Shown here in pieces: positions 20,732 through 30,981 of a DNA stretch of 64,000 bases. The stretch comes from Malachius bipustulatus. Its lineage: Eukaryota > Arthropoda > Insecta > Coleoptera > Melyridae. The notes under the pieces are model-generated. The model searched no databases, was not told where the DNA came from, and saw only the letters and a program-made list of their open reading frames with translations. The DNA is taken from positions 8,724,437 to 8,788,436 of the forward strand of contig OU342636.1 in NCBI GenBank assembly GCA_910589415.1, written 5' to 3'. A program made the position numbers and the translations under genes. Positions within the stretch are counted from its first letter, which is position 1. Every line of letters begins with the position of its first letter.

Positions 20732-22291
20732 TTACATACTGACATTCAGCACATTTGTTTTGTACACATCTGCATTTTTGGAATGTTTACATTTATAATG
20801 TCGAGTCAAAGCACTTTTATATCTTGTTTGAAATGAGCATTCCTGACAGTTGTACGTTTCAGCATCTTCTGAATGTTTATAATTATAATGTTGAGCCAAA
20901 GTTGTTTTATATCTTGTTTCATATGAGCATTCCCGACATCTGTACACTTCTGCATCTTCTGAATGTTTTATTTTATAATGTCTAGTCAAATCACCTTTAT
21001 GTCTCGTTTCATATGAGCACTTCCGACACCTGAACACTTCAGCATCTTCTGAATGTTGAAATTTATAATGTTTGGCCAAATAACTTGTAAATTTTGTTAC
21101 AAATGAACATTCGTGACATTTGTACACTGCAGCTTCTGTTGCATGTTTATGTTTATAATGTTGAGTCAAATAATCTTTCCTCCTTGTTTCATGGGAGCAT
21201 TCCCCACTTTTGTACATTTCATCTTTAGATTTAGAATGATTATATTTATGATGTCGAATAAAATAATGTTTATTGTTTGTTTCATATGAGCATTCCCGAC
21301 ATTTGTACACTTCAGTAACTTTTAAATGTTTCCATTTATAATGTTGATTCAAGTGAGCTTTCCTCCTTGTTTTATAGGAGCATTCCCCACATTTGTACAT
21401 TTCATTATTAAATTTAGAATGATTATATTTACGATGTCGAGTCAAATTATATTTTTTGTTTGCTTCATATGAGCAATCCCGACATTTGTACACTTCAGCA
21501 GCTTCTTTTGCATGTTTACGTTTATAATGTCCAATGAAATTTTCCATAGATTTTCCTTCATAGGAACATTCCTGACATTTATACATTTGTGTACAGGGCT
21601 TGTGTCTACGATTATAATGTCGGATAAAAGAATATTTATTGTTTGTTTCATGTGAGCAATCCCGACATTTGTACACTTCAGAAGCTTCTTCACTAGCTTT
21701 CTTTGTATGTTTACGTTTATAATGTCTGATAAAATTTTCCCTAACTTTTCCTTCATAGGAACATTCCTGACATTTATACATTTGCGTACAGGGCTTGTGT
21801 CTATGATTATAATGCTGGATAAAACCAGATTTATTGTTTGTTTTATAAAGACAATGTGCACAGTTATATTTCAACTCTCCTCCGCTGTTACTTTCAGTCG
21901 ATCGTGCCTGACGTACCTCACTTTCTTGAACAGACTCACACCGATCGGGTCCACTCTTAAAAATTCCAATGCTGCCACGGCTCCCGATCAACTCTTCCCA
22001 TCCCGGTTTGTGGTCCTCGATGTCAATCTCTTCCTTTAAGGCCGACGTCGTCGAATCTTCGGGTTCTTGTATTATTGGAAAAGGTGACGCAGGAGTGTCC
22101 TCAAAATTATTCAATTCAGAAGACGGGCCGCAACCACTTTGTTCATCTTCACACTTCAACTTCGCAGAGATCAGTGGCAAGGAGTCGTCCTTCTCGGACT
22201 CCATAAACTGATCATCATCTGAGGCTTCCGTTTTGATGATCATTTTCTCTACCTGCTGATGTTGAACCGAACGATAATAATTATCAGTCAT
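20732..22291 (-). CDS. Intronless multi-C2H2 zinc-finger protein
   Basis: A likely nuclear DNA-binding protein of 519 residues. The first 140 residues are acidic and unstructured, with KTEASDD-like and LKCEDE-like stretches and no ZAD or BTB domain. Twelve C2H2 fingers follow, nearly all C-x2-C-x12-H-x4-H with the core pattern YKCxECSYET...HYKxKH. Fingers 1-2 and 3-4 are a duplicated pair (both carry the linker KPCTQMYKCQECSYEG). Finger 8 has lost its first Cys (YKSGEC). The linkers are short and lack TGEKP. The frame stops after VYKTNVLNVSM, but the next frame gives a thirteenth finger, CAECQYVTNIKINLVEHC followed by His, so the end is frameshifted. I chose the ATG at 22291; a second Met follows at residue 17. 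No specific ortholog recognised. Confidence 0.88.
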   Translation of the reverse strand: MTDNYYRSVQHQQVEKMIIKTEASDDDQFMESEKDDSLPLISAKLKCEDEQSGCGPSSELNNFEDTPASPFPIIQEPEDSTTSALKEEIDIEDHKPGWEELIGSRGSIGIFKSGPDRCESVQESEVRQARSTESNSGGELKYNCAHCLYKTNNKSGFIQHYNHRHKPCTQMYKCQECSYEGKVRENFIRHYKRKHTKKASEEASEVYKCRDCSHETNNKYSFIRHYNRRHKPCTQMYKCQECSYEGKSMENFIGHYKRKHAKEAAEVYKCRDCSYEANKKYNLTRHRKYNHSKFNNEMYKCGECSYKTRRKAHLNQHYKWKHLKVTEVYKCRECSYETNNKHYFIRHHKYNHSKSKDEMYKSGECSHETRRKDYLTQHYKHKHATEAAVYKCHECSFVTKFTSYLAKHYKFQHSEDAEVFRCRKCSYETRHKGDLTRHYKIKHSEDAEVYRCRECSYETRYKTTLAQHYNYKHSEDAETYNCQECSFQTRYKSALTRHYKCKHSKNADVYKTNVLNVSM

Positions 22292-22418
22292 TTAATTTAA
22301 ACTCAATATGTTAATTAAAACTAAAAAACTGGCACCGTGGCACCACAGAAGTTAGGTCTTCTCTTTTGGGCTGGCTGGAGTGGCTAGTGGCTGGACTGGC
22401 TGGCACTTTACCTTTGAT

Positions 22419-23770
22419 TAGTGTTGGGAGTATTCGAATACCAGAATCGAGATGTATTCGATTCTCACAAGTACTCGCATGTCTCGATTCTCTCAAGTAC
22501 TCGGTGGTATCGATTCTTGCCGATTCCGACGTCAGAACAGAATTCGAATACTTGAAAAACATTCGAGTACTAGCATTCGAATACTAGATCTCGGATGGTC
22601 GCTTCTTGTGCTTATTATGTCTCGGATCGTGGAGCGATTCTCGGCTCGGATGTGGGATCGGCGATTTTCGACGTCAGAAAAGAATTCGAATACTTTAATA
22701 CGAGTACGAGTACAAGATCTCGAATGGATGAATTCTGTCTCGGGTCTCTCTCTCTCTCTCGCCTCGCGTCTCGATTCTCGGATGTGGAATCGGAACTCCT
22801 AATCGTGTCCATATTTATTACATTGCCGGATTGCCGCCTTTATTATTTATTTTTATTATTGTGTTGTATTGTCTACAAACTACTGCAGTCGCTTATAGAC
22901 TAGATGAAATATGAAATCTATCTTTAATCTCACATTCCAAATATAAAATAAAATGTGTTTTACCTACCTAGGTACCTACCGTATCATCATTCATTATTTT
23001 AATTTTAATAATTTTTAATGACTTGAATATGTACTGAATATGGGTACCTTTCGCAGTCATTTAAGTAATTATTTTAATTAATAATTTAACATTACTATTA
23101 TCCTTATAAATTTTACCTATATAACCTACTTATACAAAAAGATCAAATTGTTTAAATTTTTCATACAGATCAGGTAGGTAGGTACCTGCCCATAATAATA
23201 ATTGTATCCAACTAACAGTTTTTTGGTGTACTGAAAATAAAATGAAGTTCACATAATTATAAGGTCATACCTATAGGTATAAGGTACGTAGTTAATATTC
23301 AACGCGATCCCGATATACCATAATATGCATTAGTTATAGTAAAAAAGTTAATTTGTTAAGTTATTCCGTCTCCGTCTCGATCCTCGTATTAATAATAATA
23401 TTAATAATAATAAGTACCTATAACTAATAAGACAACTTCGGGAAAAGTCAATGCGGGACACTATGTAGCAGGAATAAGAATCAAGGTCAAGCGGCTTCGA
23501 CCTTCGACCAGCAGAATCGATCCTTATCCTTGTTCTCGTAGTACTCGTACTCATTCATATCGTCAGTATTCGAATACTGAAGCATTCGAGTAGTAGTAGT
23601 AGGTAGTCGGTATCGGCAACAGCCCGATTCCGGAGTCCCGAGCGCGGCAGAATCGATCTTTGGTCTGGTACTCGTATCGTCAGTATTCGAATACTGAAGT
23701 ATTCGATTCTGATAAGTATTCGAGTACTGAGGTCTCGATTCTTGAAAGTATTCGATTCTGCCCATCACTA
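22419..23770. mobile_element. hAT-type nonautonomous element, TAGTGTTGGG ends, CCTTTGAT duplication
   Basis: Starts TAGTGTTGGG and ends CCCATCACTA, inverted copies with one mismatch, flanked on both sides by CCTTTGAT (22411-22418 and 23771-23778). An 8-bp duplication and a TAGTG-TGGG terminus are hAT features. Both ends are filled with palindromic GTATTCGAATAC, CTCGAGTAC-like and AGAATCGA units over about 300 bases. The middle is AT-rich and without a transposase, so it would depend on an enzyme supplied elsewhere. Confidence 0.85.
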
Positions 23771-23879
23771 CCTTTGATTGAAGTGATTGCATACTGGTAT
23801 TTTATTATTCTGTGATTTCTGTTTCTGCCTCTGTGGTAATTGAATGAAGATTGCACATGCGGCATGCGGCTGTTGTGCT

Positions 23880-24168
23880 ATAGACGCCGTCAGTGTGACG
23901 TCACAGGGAGGGGCTAAGTGGTTCTGGTTCCATACAAACAAACCCTTCACGTGGTCATTGTTGTCAGTTGTCGTGTTTTTTCCTGAAGTTTGACGTGATG
24001 TTTTCACCCCCGCCTCCGCCAATCGCCATTGACATCGAAGTGATTAGTGAAGTCATTAGTGATGCCAATGATGCCATGCCATTATTGAATGAATATTGAA
24101 TATTATAGTATAGTTAAAATTAGGCAGTTCAGTATTATACTTCAGTTATATTTTTTTCGGTATTTATT
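23880..24168 (+). repeat. ATAGACGCCG family, half copy
   Basis: Begins ATAGACGCCGTCAGTGTGAC, runs through GGTTCTGGTTCCATACAAAC and CCTGAAGTTTGACGTGATG, and ends near CGGTATTTATT. It is closely similar over about 280 bases to the copy at 50246 and, in reverse, to the right half of 3445-3807. Confidence 0.65.
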
Positions 24169-24857
24169 TATTGATTGGGTTGAAAGGACCCAAACCATAT
24201 AACAACTGCGCATGTTAAAAATTGTAAACTTTAGAGCCGAGAAACGCACCCAATTTTTATTTTTATTTGTCAAGCTTTCAAAGCTAGAAACGTCAGTTCT
24301 GTCAATGTCATTAAACCACATGTAGCAGTTAGCGAGAATTCAAGTCACACTCAGTAGTCACGAGTCATGTTCACTTATTTTCCAGCAGTCACAGAGTGAA
24401 GTTCAGAGGAGCTCAGCTGTTCTTTAATCTTTATTATATTTGAAAACAATCGAATCTTATAACATAACCCGACTATGTAAGTAACTGTTCGTTTATTCTA
24501 ATATTTCTAATTTATTAATATTTGTTAGGCCTTATGATATCGCTAGAGATCAGATCATCTTGTTTTAATTATTTGTTGTATTTTCACTTTGTTGCAATTT
24601 GTTCATTTACACGTTCAAAATAACACAAAGGGGGCCTCTCTAATACCAGCACCACATGTACTAATTTCTGTATGAAGATTAGGGACACGTTTCTTTCAAG
24701 CTTTCAAAATTTAATTTATTTAATACTGATGCATTGACCACATTATTATTATTTAAATTTGATACGTTTTAAATTAAAGGATTTTAAAGCAGGGCCCCCA
24801 TGTAGGTACTCATATACGCACGTGCAAACTGTTTAGTTTAAATTTCAATGTTTTTGG
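24169..24857. other. Intergenic, no gene seen
   Basis: AT-rich sequence up to the Copia LTR. The stretch 24300-24480 has a promoter-like composition (CACTCAGTAGTCACGAGTC, AGAGGAGCTCAGC), but nothing certain follows. Confidence 0.35.
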
Positions 24858-25108
24858 TGTTGACATAGCAATTCTGTATAGTTCTGTTCTTCTGTATAAT
24901 ACTAATGTCAACTGTCATGTTTATGTCAATGGTCTATACTCATGCACGATACTCATGTTACGAGAACAATAATTATTATTACACATAGTTGTCTTTTGTG
25001 AATTTACTTTGTCGTCAATCAATTAGTCCTGTTAATAATAATTAAACTACTAAAGCAATTATCACTGTTTATTCATTTTATTCTCCACTGTGTGTGACTC
25101 AGCTCACA
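24858..25108 (+). repeat. Copia 5' LTR
   Basis: TG...CA ends, and identical to the 3' LTR except for one extra ATT in an ATTATTATT run. It would carry the promoter and the polyadenylation region of the element. Confidence 0.93.
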
Positions 25109-25216
25109 GGTTATGCGGCCCAGATAATTATTTCCAATTGGAAAGTGAATATAATAAATTGGAATAATAGGTGTACCTATCTGGAACAAAAAGGAAGGGA
25201 AGAATAAGTTAATAAA

Positions 25217-27295
25217 ATGGCGTCAGCAGCGCAAGGAAATTTTTCTGTTTTCAATGTGAAAGCATTTGATGGAAATGGGTTCTCAAACTGGGAGTTCCGG
25301 GTCAAGTTGCTACTTGAACAGAGTGATGTGCTGTTAACTATTGATAATGAAGCTCCAAATGAGGAAGCAGCTTTGAAGGTGTTTAAGGAAAAGGACATAA
25401 AGGCAAGAAGCATAATTGTGCAATGCTTATCGGACAAAGTGCTGGAAACCATAAAGGGAAAGAGTACGGCAAAGCAGATTATGGATACATTACGAAATAT
25501 CTATCTAAAGAAGGGAATTGCAAATCAGGTCCAATTACAAAAGAAACTGAGAACAATGAAATTCTCAGGAGGTCCTCTAAATAACTTCTTTTGTGAATTC
25601 GAACAAACAATTTCTGAATTGAAGAATTGTGGTGGATCCGTTCAAGATAGTGAAGCTGTTACACAGTTACTCTCTGCAATGCCGGAGTCATATCAGGCTG
25701 TAACAACTGCAATTGATATTTTATTTTGTCAAGATGAAAGTAAAATAAGCTTGGGATTTGTAAAAAGCAAATTACTGATGGAAGAAGCAAGACAAAGTAA
25801 GAATGCAACGGAAAGTGAAGAAGCTGCATTCGTAGGCTACAGAAAGAAGTTTTGGCAAAAGAAGTATGTCAACAAAGGGAAACAAAATTATGGAAAGCCA
25901 AGCCAGGGTAACAGGAACAATGAAGGTGCATTTCCATTCCGATGCCACCAATGCCATGAACCGGGCCACATGAGAGCAAATTGCCCTAGAAAGAATAAAA
26001 GCAAATGTAATGTGGCAGCATCAGAAAAAGACGAAATAGCGTTCGTCAGTCTTCTGGATCAACAAGTTCCATGTGAAGATAGAAATGAAATTTCATTCAT
26101 TATAGATAGTGGAGCTACGAACCATCTTGTGAAACCATATTATGAAGAGTTTCTTACCAATGTCAGAGATGTACAACAAAGAATTAGTATTGCGAAAGTG
26201 GGTGAAAGTATCACTGCAAGGAAACAAGGTGATCTACACGTTACTACAAACGAAGGAATCAATGTGGTCATGGAAAATGTATTAGTATGTGATAATCTTT
26301 CTCATAATTTGTTGTCTGTCAAGAAACTCGAACAACATAATTTGCACGTTATCTTCAAGAACGGTCAGGTGGAAATTAAAGGAAATTCAAGTGTCACAGC
26401 TAAAGGTTGTTTGTATGGAAATTTGTACAAAATAAATTTCTTTTTACAAATTCGAGAAGCCAATCTTGGAAATTCAACAACTGATTATTTATGGCACAGG
26501 CGAATGGGACATTCCTGGAAATATCCATTAAAATTTTGTGAAACTTGTATAAAAGGTAAACAGAGCAGAACTCCATTTACCTCTCTACCAGATGATAGAA
26601 AAGCCACACGAATACTAGAAGTGGTCTCCTCAGATGTATGTGGACCTATAACTCCAAGTACGCAAGACGGTATGAAGTATTACGTCACATTTATTGACAA
26701 TTATTCACATTTCGCTGTATGTTACCTAATCAAACGTAAAAATGAAGTTTTGGGGAAATTCAAGCTCTATGTAGCAATGGCGGAAGCTAAATTCAACACC
26801 AAACTGGAAAAACTAAGATGTGACAATGGAGGGGAATATGCTTCGAAGGAATTCAGGAACTTTTGTAATGAGAAGGGTATTCGAATTCAGTATACAGTAC
26901 CCTACAACCCTGAACAAAACGGAATCGCAGAACGTTATAATCGCACTCTAATGGAAAGAGCAAGGTGCCTTATTTTTGAATCCAATATGTCAAAGCAATT
27001 TTGGGGTGAAGCCGTGCGAACAGCTGTATATATCACCAACAGATTAGAAACTTTGACTATACAAGATAAGAAAACTCCAGCCGAACTTTGGTATGGTGAA
27101 AAACCTAATCTTCATAAAATGAAAGTTTTTGGTTGTGTGGCATTTGCACATATACCGAAAGAACAGAGGAAGAGCAAGTTGGATCCTCGAACCAGAAAAA
27201 TGTATATGATGGGATATGCTGATAATGCACTGAGAGAAATATTATTCTTGAAAGAACTAAAGGCTGAAGGTATTTCCTCCAGAGAATTTATTTAG
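25217..27295 (+). CDS. Copia gag, protease and integrase (first part of the polyprotein)
   Basis: From the ATG at 25217 the frame gives a Copia-type gag domain (residues 1-210, FDGNGFSNWEFRVKLLL), a zinc knuckle CHQCHEPGHMRANC at about 242-255, an aspartic protease active site FIIDSGATNHL at about 294, the GAG-pre-integrase motif LWHRRMGHS with CETCIKG, and the integrase core with DVCGPI, FIDNYSHF, LRCDNGGEY and NPEQNGIAERYNRT (the D, D and E residues). It matures, packages and inserts the element's cDNA. The real element sequence ends at MMGYADN (27227). The last 22 codons come from the inserted CACTA-like element, which brings an early stop. Confidence 0.93.
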   Translation: MASAAQGNFSVFNVKAFDGNGFSNWEFRVKLLLEQSDVLLTIDNEAPNEEAALKVFKEKDIKARSIIVQCLSDKVLETIKGKSTAKQIMDTLRNIYLKKGIANQVQLQKKLRTMKFSGGPLNNFFCEFEQTISELKNCGGSVQDSEAVTQLLSAMPESYQAVTTAIDILFCQDESKISLGFVKSKLLMEEARQSKNATESEEAAFVGYRKKFWQKKYVNKGKQNYGKPSQGNRNNEGAFPFRCHQCHEPGHMRANCPRKNKSKCNVAASEKDEIAFVSLLDQQVPCEDRNEISFIIDSGATNHLVKPYYEEFLTNVRDVQQRISIAKVGESITARKQGDLHVTTNEGINVVMENVLVCDNLSHNLLSVKKLEQHNLHVIFKNGQVEIKGNSSVTAKGCLYGNLYKINFFLQIREANLGNSTTDYLWHRRMGHSWKYPLKFCETCIKGKQSRTPFTSLPDDRKATRILEVVSSDVCGPITPSTQDGMKYYVTFIDNYSHFAVCYLIKRKNEVLGKFKLYVAMAEAKFNTKLEKLRCDNGGEYASKEFRNFCNEKGIRIQYTVPYNPEQNGIAERYNRTLMERARCLIFESNMSKQFWGEAVRTAVYITNRLETLTIQDKKTPAELWYGEKPNLHKMKVFGCVAFAHIPKEQRKSKLDPRTRKMYMMGYADNALREILFLKELKAEGISSREFI

Positions 27296-28753
27296 TTATA
27301 AGAACAACTTTATCATTTACAGTACCAAATCTTAGTTGAATTCACTAAAATTGAGCAATTGATTGAATTAAATAATTTAATTGAAGCTCATTTTGTGTAG
27401 CGAAGTATTTTTCATATTGGCATAATAATATTGCTCATAGCTAACAATCTAAGAATCTGTACTGGAACATAATTTAATCCCAGCAACTAAACATATAAAG
27501 TTATCTTGTTTAAAGAAATCAAAGATTCTTAGAAGTTAGAAATTTGTGAGACAAATAGGTTTTTCTTGCCGGAGGTAGGAATAAATGTTTAACAGAATAC
27601 TCCAAACATAATTGCGTGAAATATATCAGATTTTCATTATTCCAACTATGGTATGATTGTGTCAAGTAAAAATTTCTTGCGTAGTGTACTGAGAGGGTTC
27701 AATAATAGAAGGTTTGTATTGAAGGAATTATACCAGAATTATGGCAATAAATATTTATTTATTTACTGTAATAGATTCATCTAACTGTGCAACCTCAGAT
27801 AAAAATACATGCATCAGTCGCCATTATAGACGCCATCATGATGTAGCTGCGTTCGTCAAACGTGTGGTTGTTGCTAATAATTTATCTTAAGTAAACTTTT
27901 CTTGCTTATTTAATGTAAATAAATAATTCGGTTTTATTTTTGATATTCTTTTGCAGCTTTGTTTGTATAAATCTGACAAATCGTGAAGTTCAAATCACAG
28001 AAATCCGTCATTGTTAGCTTGGTATAGGTACTTAAATGGATTTCAGACAAACCAAACCAATAAATGGTACAGTTTTGACTCGTCCCGGTCTACGCGTAGG
28101 TATATATAACAATAATTAAAGGTAATTTATATATTTAACATTACTATGGACATGTGGATGATTAATATGGACAGCAAAATGTGCAGATACTTTTTATTGT
28201 TATATTGTTGATCGGGATGAGGAGAGCCGTGACAATGCCCATTTTGTACCTTTATTGGGAAGAAATTTTTTACTTATTGCTTGGGATTCGGTTATTGGTA
28301 ATATTATTATTTCACCAAGAACCGAAATCTCAACCAATACTTAAATAAAAAATTTCAAAACGAAAAGTTCAATAAAATATTACCAAATTTTTAGGTTAGG
28401 TAGGTAGGAAAAATCCAAACTAAGATTGGATTCGGAGAAGAGTTTCATTTAGTTGAGAGAACTCAAAGTAATATTGAGAGAACCTGATAATAGTTCTGCC
28501 CAGTTTTATTAAATTGACATAAGAAAGCTTACTGTGGTTCACTGAATTATTATTTAGTTCACAGCAGAAAGTTTTATTTGCGATCACTTTTATACAGTAT
28601 CTTATGGCAACTAATTCTTGGTTGGATATCTCAAATTCGGGAACTAAATAATTTAGTTGACGCAACTAAATATTTAGTTGCTCGTTATCAATTAAATAAT
28701 TTAATTGGCGGAATTGCAAATTTACTTCCGCCAATGAAAATTTTTTCTCAGTG
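27228..28753. mobile_element. CACTA-like nonautonomous DNA transposon inside Copia
   Basis: Starts CACTGAGAGAAATATT and ends with AATTTTTTCTCAGTG, inverted copies. The Copia codons on both sides (GAT AAT before, GGA TAC after) join perfectly if the insert and one duplicated TG are removed. CACTG ends with a very short duplication fit the CACTA/EnSpm-type superfamilies. The subterminal regions carry repeated AACTAAATAATTTAGTT-like palindromes, usual in that group. No transposase ORF is present, so it was moved by an enzyme from another locus. It contains a short ATAGACGCCATCATGATG string of unclear meaning at 27827. Confidence 0.75.
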
Positions 28754-30656
28754 TGGATACCGGTTATGGGATCCTGCTGAATCCAAAATCATTACCGCTC
28801 GAAGTGTAATATTCAATGAAGATCAATATATGAAAAATATTGTGACAAGCTATAAAGAAAATGAGCAGAATAAAACGGTACGAGTAATAGTGGAAGAAAT
28901 GAAGGAAGATGATAACGCTAGTGAAATTGAAGTACCAGGAGAAATTGAAGAAGTGGAAGATTCTGTAGAAAATTCTTCAGAAAATGAAATCGAAGTGATT
29001 GAAGAAAGTGAAGAGGTTCCAGAAACATCAGAAAGAAATGCAAGAAGAAGAAAAATACCCGAACATCTCAAGGATTATGAACTCAACGTAGATCAGATTC
29101 TATATGCATTATCTATGGAAGAAATATCGACTGAGGAAGTTCCCGACACTTATTCAGAAGCCATAGCAATGGGCAAAGAGTGGAAAGAAGCTATCAGAGA
29201 AGAATTGGCAGCACATGAGATGAATAATACTTGGGACTTGGTACCGACTCCAACCAATGTAAAAATAATCGACTCGAGGTGGATTTTTAAAGAAAAAGAA
29301 CACAATGGAAACACAATCAAGAAAGCTCGTCTAGTAGCTCGCGGATACCAGCAATCTGAAGTGAACGAGGAAATATACTCACCTGTAGCAAGAATGGTAT
29401 CATTGCGAATTCTTTTGTCGTTAGTAGTTGAAAGAGATTTGAAAATTCATCAACTGGATGTCAAATGTGCGTTTTTAAATGGTGAACTGAAAGAACCAGT
29501 TTTTATGTATGTACCAGAAGGTTTGAAAGGAAATGTTAGTGATAAGGTATGTAAACTCAATAAGTCTTTGTATGGACTCAAACAATCTCCAAAATGCTGG
29601 TATGATAAATTGCATGAAATGTTAATTCAAGTTGATTTTAAAAGATCAAAAGTAGACCCATGTCTGTATTATAATGATGATGTATTATTATTAGTTCATG
29701 TAGATGATTTGTTAATAGTTTCGGGAAATTTACATAAGGTGAATGAAATCAAGGGGAAATTAATGCAGAATTTCAAAATGAAGGATTTATCAAACAATGA
29801 CAGGATTAAATTTTTAGGTTTAAATATTGTCAGAGATAAATCAGGTCTTTTTATTAATCAGAAGGAATTGATCGGAAAAATTTTGAAAACTTTTAATATG
29901 TTGGAATGTAAACCTGCAAATGTACCCATTCAACCGAAATTAAATCTAAAAGCATCAAAATCTAGTGAATATGCACAGAAAAATATTCCGTATAGGGAAC
30001 TCATTGGATATTTAATGTATTTAATGCTAGGAAGCAGACCAGATTTAAGTTTTGCTATTACTTATTTTAGTCAGTTTCAAAATTGCTTCACAGAAGACCA
30101 TTGGAAACATTTGAAAGTTGTAATCCGATATGCAAAACGGACACAAGATTATGGCATAAAATATGTTAAGAGTACTAATGTTGATAATATCTTAACAGCA
30201 TATGTAGATGCTGATTTTGCAGCTAACATAAATGATAGGAAAAGCGTTAGTGGCTATGTAATTAAGTTACACAACAATGTAATATTTTGGAAAACCAAGA
30301 AACAGGTAACTGTTTCGTTGTCCAGCTCTGAAGCTGAATATATAGCACTGGCAGCGTGTGCAACCGAATGCATTTTTGTAAGCCAGTTACTGAGCGAAAT
30401 AATCAATGTCAATGTGTATCCTATTAAGATATTTGAGGATAATCAATCTTGTATAAAAATGGCAAGCACTTTAGAAACTAAGCGAACAAAACGTATCGAT
30501 GTTAGACATCACTTTATACGAGACCATCTCAATGAAGGAAAATTTTGTTTGGAATATATAAGTACAAATGAACAAATAGGTGACATGTTTACTAAGGCTC
30601 TGTCGAAAGAAAAATTTGAACATTTTAGGAATAAGTTAAATGTTGTAATGTGTTAA
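28578..30656 (+). CDS. Copia reverse transcriptase and RNase H (second part of the polyprotein)
   Basis: True element sequence begins at GYRLWDPAESK (28755); the 58 or so residues before that are CACTA-like insert sequence in the same frame. An acidic spacer follows (about residues 95-155), then RT motifs: SRWIFKEKEHNGNTIKKARLV, QLDVKCAFLNGEL (first Asp), LYGLKQSPKCWYDKL and LLVHVDDLLIVSG (catalytic DD, with His in place of the common Tyr). RNase H has YVDADFAAN, SLSSSEAEYIALA, EDNQSCIKMA and RIDVRHHFIRD. The frame is open to the end, so the catalytic part is intact. Normal transcription would now be split by the insert. Confidence 0.93.
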   Translation: MRSLLYSILWQLILGWISQIRELNNLVDATKYLVARYQLNNLIGGIANLLPPMKIFSQCGYRLWDPAESKIITARSVIFNEDQYMKNIVTSYKENEQNKTVRVIVEEMKEDDNASEIEVPGEIEEVEDSVENSSENEIEVIEESEEVPETSERNARRRKIPEHLKDYELNVDQILYALSMEEISTEEVPDTYSEAIAMGKEWKEAIREELAAHEMNNTWDLVPTPTNVKIIDSRWIFKEKEHNGNTIKKARLVARGYQQSEVNEEIYSPVARMVSLRILLSLVVERDLKIHQLDVKCAFLNGELKEPVFMYVPEGLKGNVSDKVCKLNKSLYGLKQSPKCWYDKLHEMLIQVDFKRSKVDPCLYYNDDVLLLVHVDDLLIVSGNLHKVNEIKGKLMQNFKMKDLSNNDRIKFLGLNIVRDKSGLFINQKELIGKILKTFNMLECKPANVPIQPKLNLKASKSSEYAQKNIPYRELIGYLMYLMLGSRPDLSFAITYFSQFQNCFTEDHWKHLKVVIRYAKRTQDYGIKYVKSTNVDNILTAYVDADFAANINDRKSVSGYVIKLHNNVIFWKTKKQVTVSLSSSEAEYIALAACATECIFVSQLLSEIINVNVYPIKIFEDNQSCIKMASTLETKRTKRIDVRHHFIRDHLNEGKFCLEYISTNEQIGDMFTKALSKEKFEHFRNKLNVVMC

Positions 30657-30728
30657 TTGTAAATGGTAAACATAAGTACAGTTTTATTTGTAATTTTGTA
30701 ATGTACCAATAGCAGAATTGTGGGGAAG

Positions 30729-30976
30729 TGTTGACATAGCAATTCTGTATAGTTCTGTTCTTCTGTATAATACTAATGTCAACTGTCATGTTTATGTCAA
30801 TGGTCTATACTCATGCACGATACTCATGTTACGAGAACAATAATTATTACACATAGTTGTCTTTTGTGAATTTACTTTGTCGTCAATCAATTAGTCCTGT
30901 TAATAATAATTAAACTACTAAAGCAATTATCACTGTTTATTCATTTTATTCTCCACTGTGTGTGACTCAGCTCACA
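30729..30976 (+). repeat. Copia 3' LTR
   Basis: Preceded by the polypurine tract TGGGGAAG and followed by the duplicated TTTGG. Lacks one ATT unit compared with the 5' LTR. Confidence 0.93.
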
Positions 30977-30981
30977 TTTGG

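Larger units (their letters stand above)
24858..30976 (+). mobile_element. Copia-type LTR retrotransposon, young, interrupted by a CACTA-like element
   Basis: Left LTR 24858-25108 (251 bp) and right LTR 30729-30976 (248 bp) both run TGTTGACATAG...CTCACA. The only difference I see is one missing ATT unit. TTTGG stands directly before the left LTR and directly after the right one, a 5-bp target duplication. A primer-binding-like GGTTATGCGGCCCAG follows the left LTR, and a polypurine tract TGGGGAAG precedes the right one. Between them lies one continuous gag-pol frame apart from the insertion at 27228-28753. Near-identical LTRs mean recent insertion. Confidence 0.95.

Noticed and set aside
21442..21861. 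139-codon open frame on minus
   Set aside because: It is a shifted-frame shadow of the zinc-finger repeats.
22595..22903. Coding exon with a Ser/Arg-rich product
   Set aside because: It is the translation of GTATTCGAATAC-type terminal arrays of a hAT-like element.
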